NCBI RefSeq assembly: GCF_039532605.1 | Contig: NZ_BAAARY010000007.1 | Coordinates: 62,001-126,000, forward strand | Length of the DNA stretch: 64,000 nucleotides | Reading direction: 5' to 3' | Source: Pilimelia columellifera | Lineage (GTDB): Bacteria > Actinomycetota > Actinomycetes > Mycobacteriales > Micromonosporaceae | Shown: positions 9,823 through 19,021 of the stretch, one piece after another | How the letters are laid out: each line of letters opens with the position of its first letter | How positions within the stretch are numbered: position 1 is the first letter of the stretch | The notes under the pieces: model-generated | The model's input: only the letters and a program-made list of their open reading frames with translations | The model's database searches: none | What the model was told of the DNA's origin: nothing | Made by a program: the position numbers and the translations under genes

Positions 9823-12312
9823 ATGCCGTTCGATGTGACCGCGTTGGCCGAGCCGAACCGGGTCGCCGCGGTCGACCGCGCCCGGCTCACGCTGGCTGGC
9901 CTGTCGGTGCCGCTCGACGGCCTGGCCGCGCTGGCCGCCAAGCTGCTCGACGCGCCATTCGGGGCGGTCTGCCTGGTCGGCGGCGACGCCGACACGATCA
10001 TCGGCAGCTACGGCCTGGCAGCGCAGTTGGGCCGAGGTCGCCGGATCGCGCTGGAATACTCCCTCGGCAAACATGTTGTCGCCAGCGACGGCGCCACCGT
10101 GATTCCGGACATGGCCGCCGACTCTGACCTGGCCGATCATCGCCAGCTCACCGAGCACGGGGTGCGCGCATTCGTCGGCGCGCCGCTGCACGGGCCGGCC
10201 GGCGAACCGGTGGGTTCGATCATCGTCGCGGACAACAAGCCGCGGCAGTGGTCGGCGCGGCAGGTCGCGCAGCTGGAGATGGTCGCCGAGGTGCTCCGGC
10301 CGACGGCGCCCCGGACCCCTGCCGGCGCCCTGCCCGACCTTGAGCTGGGGCCGCTGCTGGAGTCGGTCCTGGAGGCGTTTGTCGCCATCGACATCGATGG
10401 CGCGCTCGTCGGCATGAACCCAGCCGCCGAGGCGCTGTTCGGACGGACCGCGGCCGAGGCCGTCGGTCAGCCGATCAGCGACCTGCTCACCCTGGAGGGC
10501 GACGCCGCCCGGCAACGTGCCCTGTTCGCCGAGATGGCCACCACCGACCGGCCACAGCACCGGGCGCTCGCCACCGGGCGCGCCGTCGATGGCCGCGAGT
10601 TCTCTCTCGACGCCTACCTGACCTGCGTGCCGTCCCGCTCCGGTCCGCTGATCTGCGGCTTCCTCATCGACACCAGCGAACAGGCCGAGGTCCGACGGTA
10701 CGCCGCCCGCCAGGGCAGCTTTCTCAACGCAGTGCTGGACAGCGTGCTCACCGGAATCGTCGCCTGTGACCCGAACGGCATGGTCGTGGTGGCGAACCGG
10801 CCACTGCGCGAGTGGTACAGGCTGCCTGACGACTGGCAGCCCTTCGATCTCGGGGCGGCGTCAACCGTCGCGTACGAACTTGACGGCACGGCGGTGCCGG
10901 CCGCCGAGACGCCGTTGTTCCGGGCCCTGCATGGGGCGGTCGTGCAGGGCCAGCACCTACAGATAAAGCCCCCCGGCAGGCAGTCGCGGACGTTCCTGCT
11001 CAACGCCCAACCGGTACGCGACGGCGGCGGGCAGCTACTGGGCGCGGTGGCCGCCCTACATGACGTGACCGACCAGATGCGTACCGACCGGTTCCGGGCC
11101 TGCGAGCTGGAGGTGGTCAGGACCCTCGCCTACGCCAAGTCGCCAACGGACGCGATCGCGGCCGTGCTGCACGCTATGGCGGCCACGCTCCGCTGGTCGT
11201 GGGGCGAGGCGTGGCTGCTGGCGGCGCCCGGCGGGCGGCTCCAACCGGCCGCCCGGTGGCTGGCTGACGATCCGGACGACTCATGCCGGCGTGATGTCCG
11301 CTGGCAGGGCGAAGCGCTGGCCCGTCAGTGCCTGGAGAGCGGGCAGGCGGTGTGGCTGGGCCCGACCGATGTCGGCGCCACCCCGGTCCGACCGCCCGGC
11401 GGCGCGCTCGAGCCGCGGCACCGGCTGGCGGTGCCGATCCGCTCCGACGGGGCGGAACTTGGCGCGCTGGCCCTCTCCGGCGACGAGGCCGACGGACCAG
11501 CCGAGCACTATGTCGGTTTCGCCCAGGCGATGGCAGCGCACCTGGCGGCCTTCCTGGCCCGGCACCGGGCCCAGGAGCTGCGCGCCGAGCTGGACCGCAG
11601 CAAAGACGACTACGTCGCTCTCGTGGGGCACGCCGTCCGGACGCCGCTGACAGCCATCGGCGCCTACTCCGAGCTGCTGCGTGACAGCGCCGTCTCATGG
11701 CCGGAGGACGACCGGTCGATGCTGGAGGCGATCACCCGCAACGCCGAGACCCTCCGCGCGATCATCGAGGACCTGCTCGACCTGGCCGCGATCGAGTCCG
11801 GCCACGCCAACCTGCAACTCGTCGACACCGACCTCGCGCCGCTGGCCCGTGAGGTGATGGCCGCCCAGGCCGCGAGCGCCGCGGCCAACAACGTCACGGT
11901 CGTCGACAGGGTGCCGGACCGCCTACCGCTCCACGCCGACCAGACCAGGCTGCGCCAGGTGGTGGAGAACCTCCTGTCGAACGCGATCAAGTACAGCCCG
12001 GAGGGTGGCGAGGTGAAGGTCTACGCCTCCAGCCACGATGACGTCGCGGAGCTGACCATCACCGACGCCGGCGTCGGCGTTCCGACCGAGGAGCGGGAAC
12101 AGCTCTTCCGCCGGTTCTTTCGCGCCTCCAACGTCATCAACCGCGGCATTCCGGGGACCGGGCTGGGGCTCGCGCTCGTCCGCGCGGTGGTCGAAATGCA
12201 CGGCGGCGACCTCATCGTGGCGCCGGTGCCAGGCTCCGGCGCCGGCACTGTCGCGACGGCGCGGCTACCGTTGACGCCCTCGCCTGGAGACCCGTCGCCG
12301 GGCCCGAGCTGA
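9823..12312 (+). CDS. sensor histidine kinase with GAF-PAS-PAS-GAF input domains
   Basis: An 829-residue soluble kinase with no membrane segment. It has GAF at about 1-165, PAS at about 175-285 (FVAIDIDGALVGMNPAAE), PAS at about 300-415 and a second GAF at about 425-580. A HisKA dimerisation domain at 590-655 carries the H-box GHAVRTPL, where SHELRTPL is usual; the phospho-accepting His is kept. The HATPase_c domain has NLLSNAIKYSP, DAGVGVP and GTGLGLAL. It must sense an internal signal. There is no response regulator gene beside it, so it is an orphan kinase. GGGGTGGGG precedes the ATG. Confidence 0.93.
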   Translation: MPFDVTALAEPNRVAAVDRARLTLAGLSVPLDGLAALAAKLLDAPFGAVCLVGGDADTIIGSYGLAAQLGRGRRIALEYSLGKHVVASDGATVIPDMAADSDLADHRQLTEHGVRAFVGAPLHGPAGEPVGSIIVADNKPRQWSARQVAQLEMVAEVLRPTAPRTPAGALPDLELGPLLESVLEAFVAIDIDGALVGMNPAAEALFGRTAAEAVGQPISDLLTLEGDAARQRALFAEMATTDRPQHRALATGRAVDGREFSLDAYLTCVPSRSGPLICGFLIDTSEQAEVRRYAARQGSFLNAVLDSVLTGIVACDPNGMVVVANRPLREWYRLPDDWQPFDLGAASTVAYELDGTAVPAAETPLFRALHGAVVQGQHLQIKPPGRQSRTFLLNAQPVRDGGGQLLGAVAALHDVTDQMRTDRFRACELEVVRTLAYAKSPTDAIAAVLHAMAATLRWSWGEAWLLAAPGGRLQPAARWLADDPDDSCRRDVRWQGEALARQCLESGQAVWLGPTDVGATPVRPPGGALEPRHRLAVPIRSDGAELGALALSGDEADGPAEHYVGFAQAMAAHLAAFLARHRAQELRAELDRSKDDYVALVGHAVRTPLTAIGAYSELLRDSAVSWPEDDRSMLEAITRNAETLRAIIEDLLDLAAIESGHANLQLVDTDLAPLAREVMAAQAASAAANNVTVVDRVPDRLPLHADQTRLRQVVENLLSNAIKYSPEGGEVKVYASSHDDVAELTITDAGVGVPTEEREQLFRRFFRASNVINRGIPGTGLGLALVRAVVEMHGGDLIVAPVPGSGAGTVATARLPLTPSPGDPSPGPS

Positions 12313-12319
12313 ATCGCGC

Positions 12320-13255
12320 TCACCTCGCCGGATGTCCCGTCGTCGCCGCGCTCGCCAGGCCCAGCCCGTTCGCCAGCGCGCCGACGACCTCACCGGCGTG
12401 GACACCGTCCGGGTCGTAGTCCGGGTCGAAGACGGTCAACTGCATGCCCAGGCAGTGCGGGGTGCCGACCAGGCCGGCCAGCAGCAGCTCAAGCTCAGCG
12501 AAAGCGATCCCGCCCGGCTCCGGGGCGTCCACGGCCGGCATCACCGCCGGATCCAACACGTCGACATCGACATGCAGCCAGAACCCCGCGCAGTCGGCGA
12601 CCTGCTCGCGGGCCCACTGCGCCGTCCGGGCCGGCCCTTCCGCCCTCAGCTCCGTGACCAGCCGGTGGACGATGCCGGCCGCCTGGAGATCGAGCCGGTG
12701 CTGATCGTGGCAGCGCAGGCCAAGCACCACCACGTCGATGTCCCGGAAGTACGGGCGACGGCCCTCGATCGCGGCCAGGTCGCCCTGGCCGCGGCCGGTC
12801 ACCAGGGCCAGATTCTCCCCCGCGGCCGCGCCCACATACGCCGCGTTGCCCGGATGCCGGAAGTCGGAGTGGCCGTCCACGAACACCAGGCCCACCCGCC
12901 CGCCGACCGCCTCGCCGAGCCGGTGCATCGCCAGGCCCGCGCCGATGAGGATCGAACAGTCGCCGCCGAGGACCAGCGGAAACTCGTCGGCGTCGACGAC
13001 CGCCCCGATGCGATCGGCGAGCCGCCTGGAGTACGCCGCGATCTGCGCCGCCTGGGCGGCCCCGTCGCCGGGGCGCCAGTCACCCGGGTCGTAGCGCGGC
13101 GGTGTCAGGCAGCCGGCGTCCCGGGCGTCCAGCCGGGCCAACAGCCCCTGGTCCCGAAGCGCGCCCGGCGCCTTCGCGCAGCCCGGCGCCGACGTCGGCG
13201 TGGGAGGGCGCAGACCCAGGTTGGACGGCGCGTCAAGCACCGCGATACGACGCAC
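12320..13255 (-). CDS. arginase/agmatinase family ureohydrolase
   Basis: A 311-residue binuclear manganese ureohydrolase. Metal-site motifs are visible in LGGDCSILIG, FVDGHSDF and HVDVDVLDP. The family usually has GGDHS and DAHxD; here the first has Cys for His and the second Gly before His, so the site is slightly unusual and the substrate (arginine, agmatine, formiminoglutamate or other guanidino compound) is uncertain. It is convergent with the kinase gene and 11 bp downstream of the thioredoxin-like gene, which suggests cotranscription with it. Confidence 0.85.
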   Translation of the reverse strand: MRRIAVLDAPSNLGLRPPTPTSAPGCAKAPGALRDQGLLARLDARDAGCLTPPRYDPGDWRPGDGAAQAAQIAAYSRRLADRIGAVVDADEFPLVLGGDCSILIGAGLAMHRLGEAVGGRVGLVFVDGHSDFRHPGNAAYVGAAAGENLALVTGRGQGDLAAIEGRRPYFRDIDVVVLGLRCHDQHRLDLQAAGIVHRLVTELRAEGPARTAQWAREQVADCAGFWLHVDVDVLDPAVMPAVDAPEPGGIAFAELELLLAGLVGTPHCLGMQLTVFDPDYDPDGVHAGEVVGALANGLGLASAATTGHPAR

Positions 13256-13266
13256 CGCCGCGCCCG

Positions 13267-14214
13267 TCAGAACAGCGCGCTGGCCAGCGCGCGGCGGGCC
13301 GATGCCACCGTCGGGTCGTCCGGTCCGGCCACCGCGAACAGCGACACCAGATGCTGGCGCGCCCGCTCCCGCTCCTCCCCGCCGACCCGGCGGACCAGAT
13401 CCACCAGACGGGCGTAGGCACGGTCCGCGAAGCCGACCAGGACCTCGACGTCAGCCGCCAGCAGCTGTGCCGCCACGTCGTCCGGCGCGGCCTGGGCGGC
13501 GGCGATGGCCGCGTTCGGGTCCACGGCGCCGGCCCGGCGGGCCAGCGCGATGTGCGCCAACCCGGACTCGGCGGCGATGTCCCTGGGCGACTCGGCCAGG
13601 ATCTTCCGGTAGGCCGCCTCAGCGGCGTCGAGATCGCCGGCCATGAGCGCCGCGTCGGCGGAGTCCAGCCGCGGGTCCTCCACGACCGGCGCCTCCACCC
13701 CGCCGGCGGCCAGCACCGCGCCGATCCACTGCCGCAGCTGCGCCTCGGGGATCACGCCGGAGAAGGCGTCCACCGGCTGCCCGCCGGCCAGTGCGATCAC
13801 CATCGGGATGCCCTGCACCCGGAACAGTTGGGCCAGCCGCTGGTTGGCGTCGACGTCCACCTTGGCCAGCACCCACGCCCCGGCGCCTTCGAGCGCGAGT
13901 TTCTCCAGCAGCGGCGACAGCTGCTTGCACGGCTCGCACCACTCGGCCCAGAAATCGACGACGACTGGCGTCGTCAGCGACCGTTCCAACACCTCGGCCT
14001 GGAATGTCGCCTCGGTCACGTCGATCACCATCGGGCCGCCGCCGGGGCCGCTATCCGTTGCGCCGCCCGCCCCTGGCACGCCACCGGCGTCCGGCTGCGC
14101 GGCCGGACCGGCGGGCGCGCCACCGGATGACGCCGGGGCCGCGGGGCGGCGCAGGGCGCTGAGGTCGACGGCGCCGCGGGTGAAGATCGACGGGTTGGCA
14201 CGTGGGTCGCTCAT
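13267..14214 (-). CDS. thioredoxin-domain protein with TPR tail (CnoX/YbbN-like)
   Basis: A 315-residue cytoplasmic protein. The N-terminus is a Pro/Ala/Gly-rich linker (about 20-60). The thioredoxin fold has active site WCEPCK near residue 90 with the cis-Pro stretch GIPMVIALAGG. The C-terminal half (about 190-315) is helical with TPR-like repeats, as in E. coli CnoX/YbbN, a chaperone-redoxin that protects proteins from hypochlorous acid. The start chosen is the ATG at 14214 (MSDPRANPSIFTRG), matching actinobacterial homologues; an upstream ATG at 14268 adds 18 residues with no ribosome site. Confidence 0.9.
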   Translation of the reverse strand: MSDPRANPSIFTRGAVDLSALRRPAAPASSGGAPAGPAAQPDAGGVPGAGGATDSGPGGGPMVIDVTEATFQAEVLERSLTTPVVVDFWAEWCEPCKQLSPLLEKLALEGAGAWVLAKVDVDANQRLAQLFRVQGIPMVIALAGGQPVDAFSGVIPEAQLRQWIGAVLAAGGVEAPVVEDPRLDSADAALMAGDLDAAEAAYRKILAESPRDIAAESGLAHIALARRAGAVDPNAAIAAAQAAPDDVAAQLLAADVEVLVGFADRAYARLVDLVRRVGGEERERARQHLVSLFAVAGPDDPTVASARRALASALF

Positions 14215-14293
14215 GAGCACAGTTTTGCACGCGGCCGCTGGCTGGTGTGGACGACGTGCGGCGCCCACGCGAGCGCCACACGTCGATCGTCGG

Positions 14294-15967
14294 TCAGAAG
14301 CGCGCCGGCTCCCGGTAGATGCCCCACTCGGCGCGCAGGACGTCGCAGATCTCCCCGAGCGTCGCCTCGGCGCGGACCGCGTCGAGCATCGGCGGAATCA
14401 TGTTCCCGGCCCCCCGGGCGACCGCGACCATCGCCGTCAGCGCGGCCTCGACCCTGGCCTGGTCCCGCGCCGTCTTGCGGTCGGCGAGCTGAGCCTTCTG
14501 CACGACCTCGACCTCGTGCGAGATCCGCAGCACCTCAAGGTCCTTGGCGATGGTGGCGGTGTGGCAGTTGACGCCGACGACCCGCTTGTCGCCCTTCTCC
14601 AGCCCCTGCTGGTAGGCGAAGGCCGCCTCGGCGATCTCCGAGGTGAAGTAGCCGTCCTCGATGCCCCGCAGGATGCCGGCGGTGATCGTGCCGTCGGACC
14701 CGAGCGAGCGGATCCGGGCGAAGATCGACTCGGCCTCGGCCTCGATCTTGTCGGTGAGCGCCTCGACGTACCACGAGCCGCCGAGCGGGTCGGCGACGTT
14801 GGTGACGCCGGTCTCCTCCATGATCACCTGCTGGGTCCGCAAAGCGATCTCCGCCGACTCGTCGGTCGGCAACGCCAGGGTCTCGTCGAGCGCGTTGGTG
14901 TGCAGCGAGTTCGTGCCTCCGAGCACCGCGGCGAGCGCCTCGACGGCCGTCCGGACCACGTTGTTCACCGGCTGCTGCGCGGTCAACGAGACGCCCGCGG
15001 TTTGGGTGTGGAACTTCAGCCACAACGCCTTTTCGCTGGTGGCGCCGTACTCGTCGCGCAGCCACCGGGCCCAGATCCGGCGGGCGGCCCGGAACTTGGC
15101 GATCTCCTCGAAGAAGTCGACGTGGCTGTCGAAGAAGAAGCTCAGGCCGGGCGCGAACGTGTTGATGTCCAGGCCACGGGACAGGCCCAGCTCGACGTAG
15201 CCGAAGCCGTCAGCCAGGGTGTACGCCAGCTCCTGCGCCGCCGTCGAGCCCGCCTCGCGAATGTGGTAACCGGACACCGACAACGGTTTGTACTTGGGAA
15301 TCTCCGCAGCGCAGTACTCCATGAGGTCGCCGATGAGGCGAAGGTGCGGCTGGGGCTCGAACAGCCACTCCTTCTGGGCGATGTACTCCTTGAAGATGTC
15401 CGTCTGGAGCGTGCCGTCGAGCTTGGAGATGTCCGCGCCCTGACGCTCGGCGGCCACCAGGTACATGCAGAACACCGGGACGGCCGGGCCGGAGATCGTC
15501 ATCGAGGTGGTGTTCGCGGCCAGGTCGATACCGTCGAACAGCACCTCCATGTCGGCGGCCGAGTCGATCGCCACACCGCAGTGGCCGACCTCGCCCAGGG
15601 CCTGCGGATCGTCCGAGTCGCGCCCCATGAGGGTCGGCATGTCGAACGCGACGGACAGGCCGCCGCCGCCCGCGCCGAGGATCATCTTGTAGCGCTCGTT
15701 GGTCTGCTGGGCGTTGCCGAAGCCGGCGAACTGCCGGATCGTCCAGGTGCGACCGCGGTATCCGGTCGGGTAGAGACCCCGGGTGTACGGGAACTCGCCC
15801 GGCCAACCGATCCGTTCGAAGCCCGGCGCCTCGACGCCGGCCGGCGGCCCGTACACCGGCTCCACCGGCATGCCGGACAGCGTGGTGAAGTCCGCGTCCC
15901 GCTTGCGCGCGGCGTCGTAGCGGGCCTGCCAGCGGGCACGTCCGGCAGCGATCTCGTCGGCGTTCAT
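14294..15967 (-). CDS. icmA: isobutyryl-CoA mutase-type large subunit (coenzyme-B12 dependent)
   Basis: A 557-residue acyl-CoA mutase TIM-barrel chain without the C-terminal cobalamin-binding domain, the length of IcmA from Streptomyces. It should interconvert isobutyryl-CoA and n-butyryl-CoA, together with a separate B12-binding subunit that is not in this window. Phe80 (TIRQF) and Gln198 (EYIAQKEW) sit where methylmalonyl-CoA mutase has Tyr and Arg to hold the substrate carboxylate, so methylmalonyl-CoA is an unlikely substrate. AGGAGGTGCGGCC immediately precedes the ATG at 15967. A palindrome shared with the epimerase promoter lies 42 bp upstream. MeaB and epimerase genes lie within 6 kb. 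Confidence 0.93.
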   Translation of the reverse strand: MNADEIAAGRARWQARYDAARKRDADFTTLSGMPVEPVYGPPAGVEAPGFERIGWPGEFPYTRGLYPTGYRGRTWTIRQFAGFGNAQQTNERYKMILGAGGGGLSVAFDMPTLMGRDSDDPQALGEVGHCGVAIDSAADMEVLFDGIDLAANTTSMTISGPAVPVFCMYLVAAERQGADISKLDGTLQTDIFKEYIAQKEWLFEPQPHLRLIGDLMEYCAAEIPKYKPLSVSGYHIREAGSTAAQELAYTLADGFGYVELGLSRGLDINTFAPGLSFFFDSHVDFFEEIAKFRAARRIWARWLRDEYGATSEKALWLKFHTQTAGVSLTAQQPVNNVVRTAVEALAAVLGGTNSLHTNALDETLALPTDESAEIALRTQQVIMEETGVTNVADPLGGSWYVEALTDKIEAEAESIFARIRSLGSDGTITAGILRGIEDGYFTSEIAEAAFAYQQGLEKGDKRVVGVNCHTATIAKDLEVLRISHEVEVVQKAQLADRKTARDQARVEAALTAMVAVARGAGNMIPPMLDAVRAEATLGEICDVLRAEWGIYREPARF

Positions 15968-16008
15968 GGCCGCACCTCCTGAAGTCTCGTCCAGCAGTCT
16001 AGCGATCC

Positions 16009-16024
16009 CTGAACGTTGGCTCAG
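16009..16024. promoter_or_regulatory. palindromic operator candidate upstream of icmA
   Basis: CTGAACGTTGGCTCAG: arms CTGAAC and GCTCAG (one mismatch) with a 4-bp spacer. It differs at two positions from the site at 21280-21295. On the minus strand a TAGACT hexamer (15996-16001), possibly the -10, follows it. A TetR-like repressor is the likeliest reader by size and spacing, but this is inference. Confidence 0.55.
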
Positions 16025-16348
16025 GACAGCGCGGGCCTGAGGGCCTGACAGCGACCGGCGGCGGCAGCGACCCCGCCGTCGGGACCACCTGCGGCGACGC
16101 GGCAAACAGCGGGCGGCGACCGGCGCCAAAGGACCGGGTGAGGACACGGTTCCAAGGCGAAGGCACGATTCCTCGTGTGCTGTTTGACATTGTGCCCGGG
16201 TGTCCCGCGGATGGCGTGACAAGACCCACCCGTCTCGTCACGCCATCGACGGAACGGCATCACCGTACGTAGTCCGACAGACATCGGCTAATTGCTGTTC
16301 GCTATTTGCGGCAAAGGGCAATCGAAGCGCAGACACCGCCGGACACGG
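16025..16348. other. intergenic stretch without recognisable gene
   Basis: Between the icmA promoter site and the terminator of the next gene I see no coding frame with actinobacterial codon bias and no RNA gene. It probably carries only icmA promoter sequence and spacer. Confidence 0.5.
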
Positions 16349-16386
16349 TTGAGCCCCGGCTCTGCGAATGCCGACCCGGGGCTCAA
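16349..16386 (-). terminator. terminator of the secreted phosphoesterase-fold gene
   Basis: Perfect 11-bp arms (16349-16359 and 16376-16386) with a 16-nt loop, 18 nt past the stop codon of the gene ending at 16405. Confidence 0.75.
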
Positions 16387-16404
16387 CGAGTTACCAACCG
16401 GTGA

Positions 16405-17604
16405 CTAGTCCCTGACAACGATCAGCAGAGCGTCGTGCCGGGTGTTGCGCATCTGATAACGGTACCCGGCGGTGATGTCCAGGTCGCTGGAGACGGCCAC
16501 GGCCTGACCCTCGCCGTCCTCACGGAACTCCCAGTCCCTCTTGCCCAGGCAGTCCCACATGTCGGAGCCCTTCTGCGCCGCCGACAGGTTGAACGTGCCG
16601 CCCAGAATCACTGGGTCGCGCTCGCGGCTCTGGATCGCCGGCACGATGTCCCAGGCCAGCTCCTCGCACTGTGCGAGAGCGGTCCGGTCGTCACGCTCGT
16701 CCAGACCGGTGGCGCAGGCCAGGTACTCGTTCACCGAGTACACGCAGGCGTACGCCTCGGCGTCGCCGCGACGGTCCTGCTCGACGAACGTGTCGCCGTA
16801 CTCCTCGAACCCGTCGTGCGCCCGGCTCAGGCCACGACCGATGACGCCGACGCCGTAGTCGGAGCCGTCCTCGCACTCGACGGCGTCGCCGTCGTCGTCC
16901 GTGACCGCCTGGAAGACTGACTTGGTCCACGAGTTGGTCCACACGCCACGCAGCGAGCTGAGCAGCGGACGCATGTCGGCAGCGCAGACGCCGTTGAATG
17001 TGACGACATCCGGCTTGAGCGAACGGATCTGGCCCTCGGCCTCGTCGACCTGGCGGCCACGGTCGTCACAGGCGTTGTCGGAGCTGTAGCGGCACAGGTC
17101 CATCTGCACGATCCGGGCCTCGTCCCGCGGGGCAGGCTGCGGCGGCTTCGGCGGACGCGGCTTGCTCGGCGCCGGCGGCTTCGGGTGCGGCGGTCGAGGC
17201 GGACGTGGCTTGTCCGGCTTCGGCGGCGGGGTCGGCTTCGGCGGCTGCGGCGGACGCGGGTTGTCCGGCTTCGACGGCTTGGGCTTCGTCGGCGGCTTCG
17301 GCTTCGTCGGCGGCTTGGGGTTGGTGGGCGGCTTCGGCTTCGTGGGCGGCTTCGGCTGGCCTGGCTGCGGCGGACGCGGCGGGTCGGCCAGGTTCAGCTC
17401 AGCCGACAGCGGCGGCAGGGTCATCGAGACCGTGCCGGTGCTCGTCACCACCTCGGCGGGGGCAGGGCTGGCAGCGGCGGCCATCGCGCCGAGGGTCAGC
17501 GGAGCGAACGCGGCGACCGCGATGCCGGCCAGGAAGGCCGTGCTTCGCAGCGCCGCAGGGCGCCACGGGGCGCCCGGAGGACGTGCGGAACCGTGTGAGG
17601 GCAT
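16405..17604 (-). CDS. secreted endonuclease/exonuclease/phosphatase-fold protein, catalytic residues replaced
   Basis: A 399-residue protein with a Sec-type signal peptide (about 1-48) and a Pro/Lys-rich spacer at about 75-160 (units such as KPPTKP) that could cross the cell wall. The C-terminal domain (about 161-399) has the strand order of the Mg-dependent EEP (DNase I-like) family. Key residues are changed: the metal-binding Glu of the usual NEVC/QEV motif is Gly205 (FNGVC), the Asp of GGDFN is Thr337 (GGTFN), and the Asp of the final TDH is Arg389 (NTRHDAL). It may be a non-catalytic binding protein. Several Cys residues suggest disulfides outside the cell. Confidence 0.8.
   Translation of the reverse strand: MPSHGSARPPGAPWRPAALRSTAFLAGIAVAAFAPLTLGAMAAAASPAPAEVVTSTGTVSMTLPPLSAELNLADPPRPPQPGQPKPPTKPKPPTNPKPPTKPKPPTKPKPSKPDNPRPPQPPKPTPPPKPDKPRPPRPPHPKPPAPSKPRPPKPPQPAPRDEARIVQMDLCRYSSDNACDDRGRQVDEAEGQIRSLKPDVVTFNGVCAADMRPLLSSLRGVWTNSWTKSVFQAVTDDDGDAVECEDGSDYGVGVIGRGLSRAHDGFEEYGDTFVEQDRRGDAEAYACVYSVNEYLACATGLDERDDRTALAQCEELAWDIVPAIQSRERDPVILGGTFNLSAAQKGSDMWDCLGKRDWEFREDGEGQAVAVSSDLDITAGYRYQMRNTRHDALLIVVRD
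17125..17382 (-). repeat. DNA encoding Pro/Lys-rich spacer repeats
   Basis: Short tandem units such as GGCTTCGTGGGCGGC, read on the minus strand as KPPTKP-type repeats. Homopurine/pyrimidine bias is modest; the length may vary between strains by slippage. Confidence 0.7.
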
Positions 17605-17765
17605 GGAATCCGTCCTTGTCGATTTCGAGCTACGCGATTGAGACGCCCGACCCGCTCCGGTGTTCCCCAGCGTCAGACATTGCGGTTCTGACGCTTACCG
17701 CTCGGCGGCCTCGACGAGGCCCTCAGGAATCGAACTATCTCAATCTGCCAACGCCGACGCAGACG

Positions 17766-19013
17766 CTAGACGACATGTTGATCAAGGGCAATGGACCGCC
17801 CGTCCGATGCCGCTAACGGCATTACGGATGGCGCCTGACATTCACGACCTCGTCCGACATGTGTCCCCAGTGGCAATGCGACAGCGACTGCCGCCGCAAG
17901 CAGCAGTCGCGCCTCGCTGAATGGCGGGAATGGAATCGTCGCGACAGGAAGGGTCATCACCGCCAACGTCGATGCGGTCCACCACCAGCGCCAGCGTGCC
18001 GCGGCCGCCAGGCCAGCGGCCAGCACCAACCATGCCCCGTGATGCGTCCAGGAGACCGGGGAGAGCACCAACGACGCCGCCCCGAGCACCACCATCGCCG
18101 GCAACTCCCGGCCCTGACCGGCAAGACGTCTCGCCCGCGCCAACGCCAGCGCCAGCGCGACGGCCCCCAGCGCCGCCAGCGTCGGCACCCTGACCTGGTC
18201 TGTCAGCCCCAACCTCAGCAACGCCCCGTTGAGCGACTGGTTGGCAGTGGACGCCAGATTGCCGATGCGCTCCACATGCCACAGCTCAACCAACCAGAAA
18301 CGCTCCGACTCCGCCGGCAACGCCCACCAGGTCACGGCCGTCGCGACCACAAAGGTGGCCGCCGCCCGCCAGGCCAGCGGGCGCCACCGCCGGACCACGA
18401 CGAAGCCCAGAATGAAGATGATCGGCGTGAGCTTGACCGCCGCGGCCACTCCCACACCGACACCGCGCAGCGGGCGCGGCAGCACCCCGGCCACGTCGGC
18501 CAGGACCAGCGCCACCAGCAGCACGCTGACCTGGCCGAACCGGACGTTGCTCGATACCGGCGCCGACAGCGCCAGCGCCGCGGCGGTCGCGGCGCCCGCC
18601 AACGCCGGCGGCACACCCACCGGGGCCAGCCGCCGGCCCGCCATCAGACTCAGCGCGACGATCGCCGCGGCGGTCGCCGTCAGCCACAGCACGCGCGTCA
18701 CTGGCGCCGGCAGCAGAGCCGTGGGCAGGAACAGCACGCCGGCGAACGGCGGATACGTGAACGGGGCGCCGTCCACCGCGGCGAAGTCGTACAGGCTCCG
18801 GCCCGACAGCCACGAATTCACCGAACCGATGTAGACGCCGAGGTCAGACATCTGCTGACGGGCCGGTCGCAGCAGCGTCACCGTCGTGTGAACCGCGAAC
18901 GCGACCCCGGCGACCGCCCACAACCAACGGGCCAGCAACGCCGTCCGGCGGTCGTCGGCCAGCATCCGCCTGGCCGCGCGGGCCACAGCGCCCTTCCGGG
19001 CGGCGACGGACAC
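17766..19013 (-). CDS. GT87-family (DUF2029) polyprenyl-phosphate-mannose glycosyltransferase-like membrane protein
   Basis: A 415-residue integral membrane protein with about ten hydrophobic segments. The first extracytoplasmic loop holds the acidic motif SDLGVY and the FTYPPF stretch typical of actinobacterial GT-C mannosyltransferases of family GT87, which use a polyprenyl-phosphate sugar donor to extend lipomannan or similar glycans. The start is a GTG at 19013. It lies 8 bp downstream of meaB, so it is probably cotranscribed, although no functional link is evident. The sugar and acceptor cannot be told from sequence. Confidence 0.85.
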   Translation of the reverse strand: MSVAARKGAVARAARRMLADDRRTALLARWLWAVAGVAFAVHTTVTLLRPARQQMSDLGVYIGSVNSWLSGRSLYDFAAVDGAPFTYPPFAGVLFLPTALLPAPVTRVLWLTATAAAIVALSLMAGRRLAPVGVPPALAGAATAAALALSAPVSSNVRFGQVSVLLVALVLADVAGVLPRPLRGVGVGVAAAVKLTPIIFILGFVVVRRWRPLAWRAAATFVVATAVTWWALPAESERFWLVELWHVERIGNLASTANQSLNGALLRLGLTDQVRVPTLAALGAVALALALARARRLAGQGRELPAMVVLGAASLVLSPVSWTHHGAWLVLAAGLAAAARWRWWWTASTLAVMTLPVATIPFPPFSEARLLLAAAVAVALPLGTHVGRGRECQAPSVMPLAASDGRSIALDQHVV

Positions 19014-19021
19014 GGGCGTGG

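Noticed and set aside
17125..17382. Tandem repeats that could be taken for a CRISPR array
   Set aside because: Units are short, have no spacers and lie in frame in a Pro/Lys-rich coding region.
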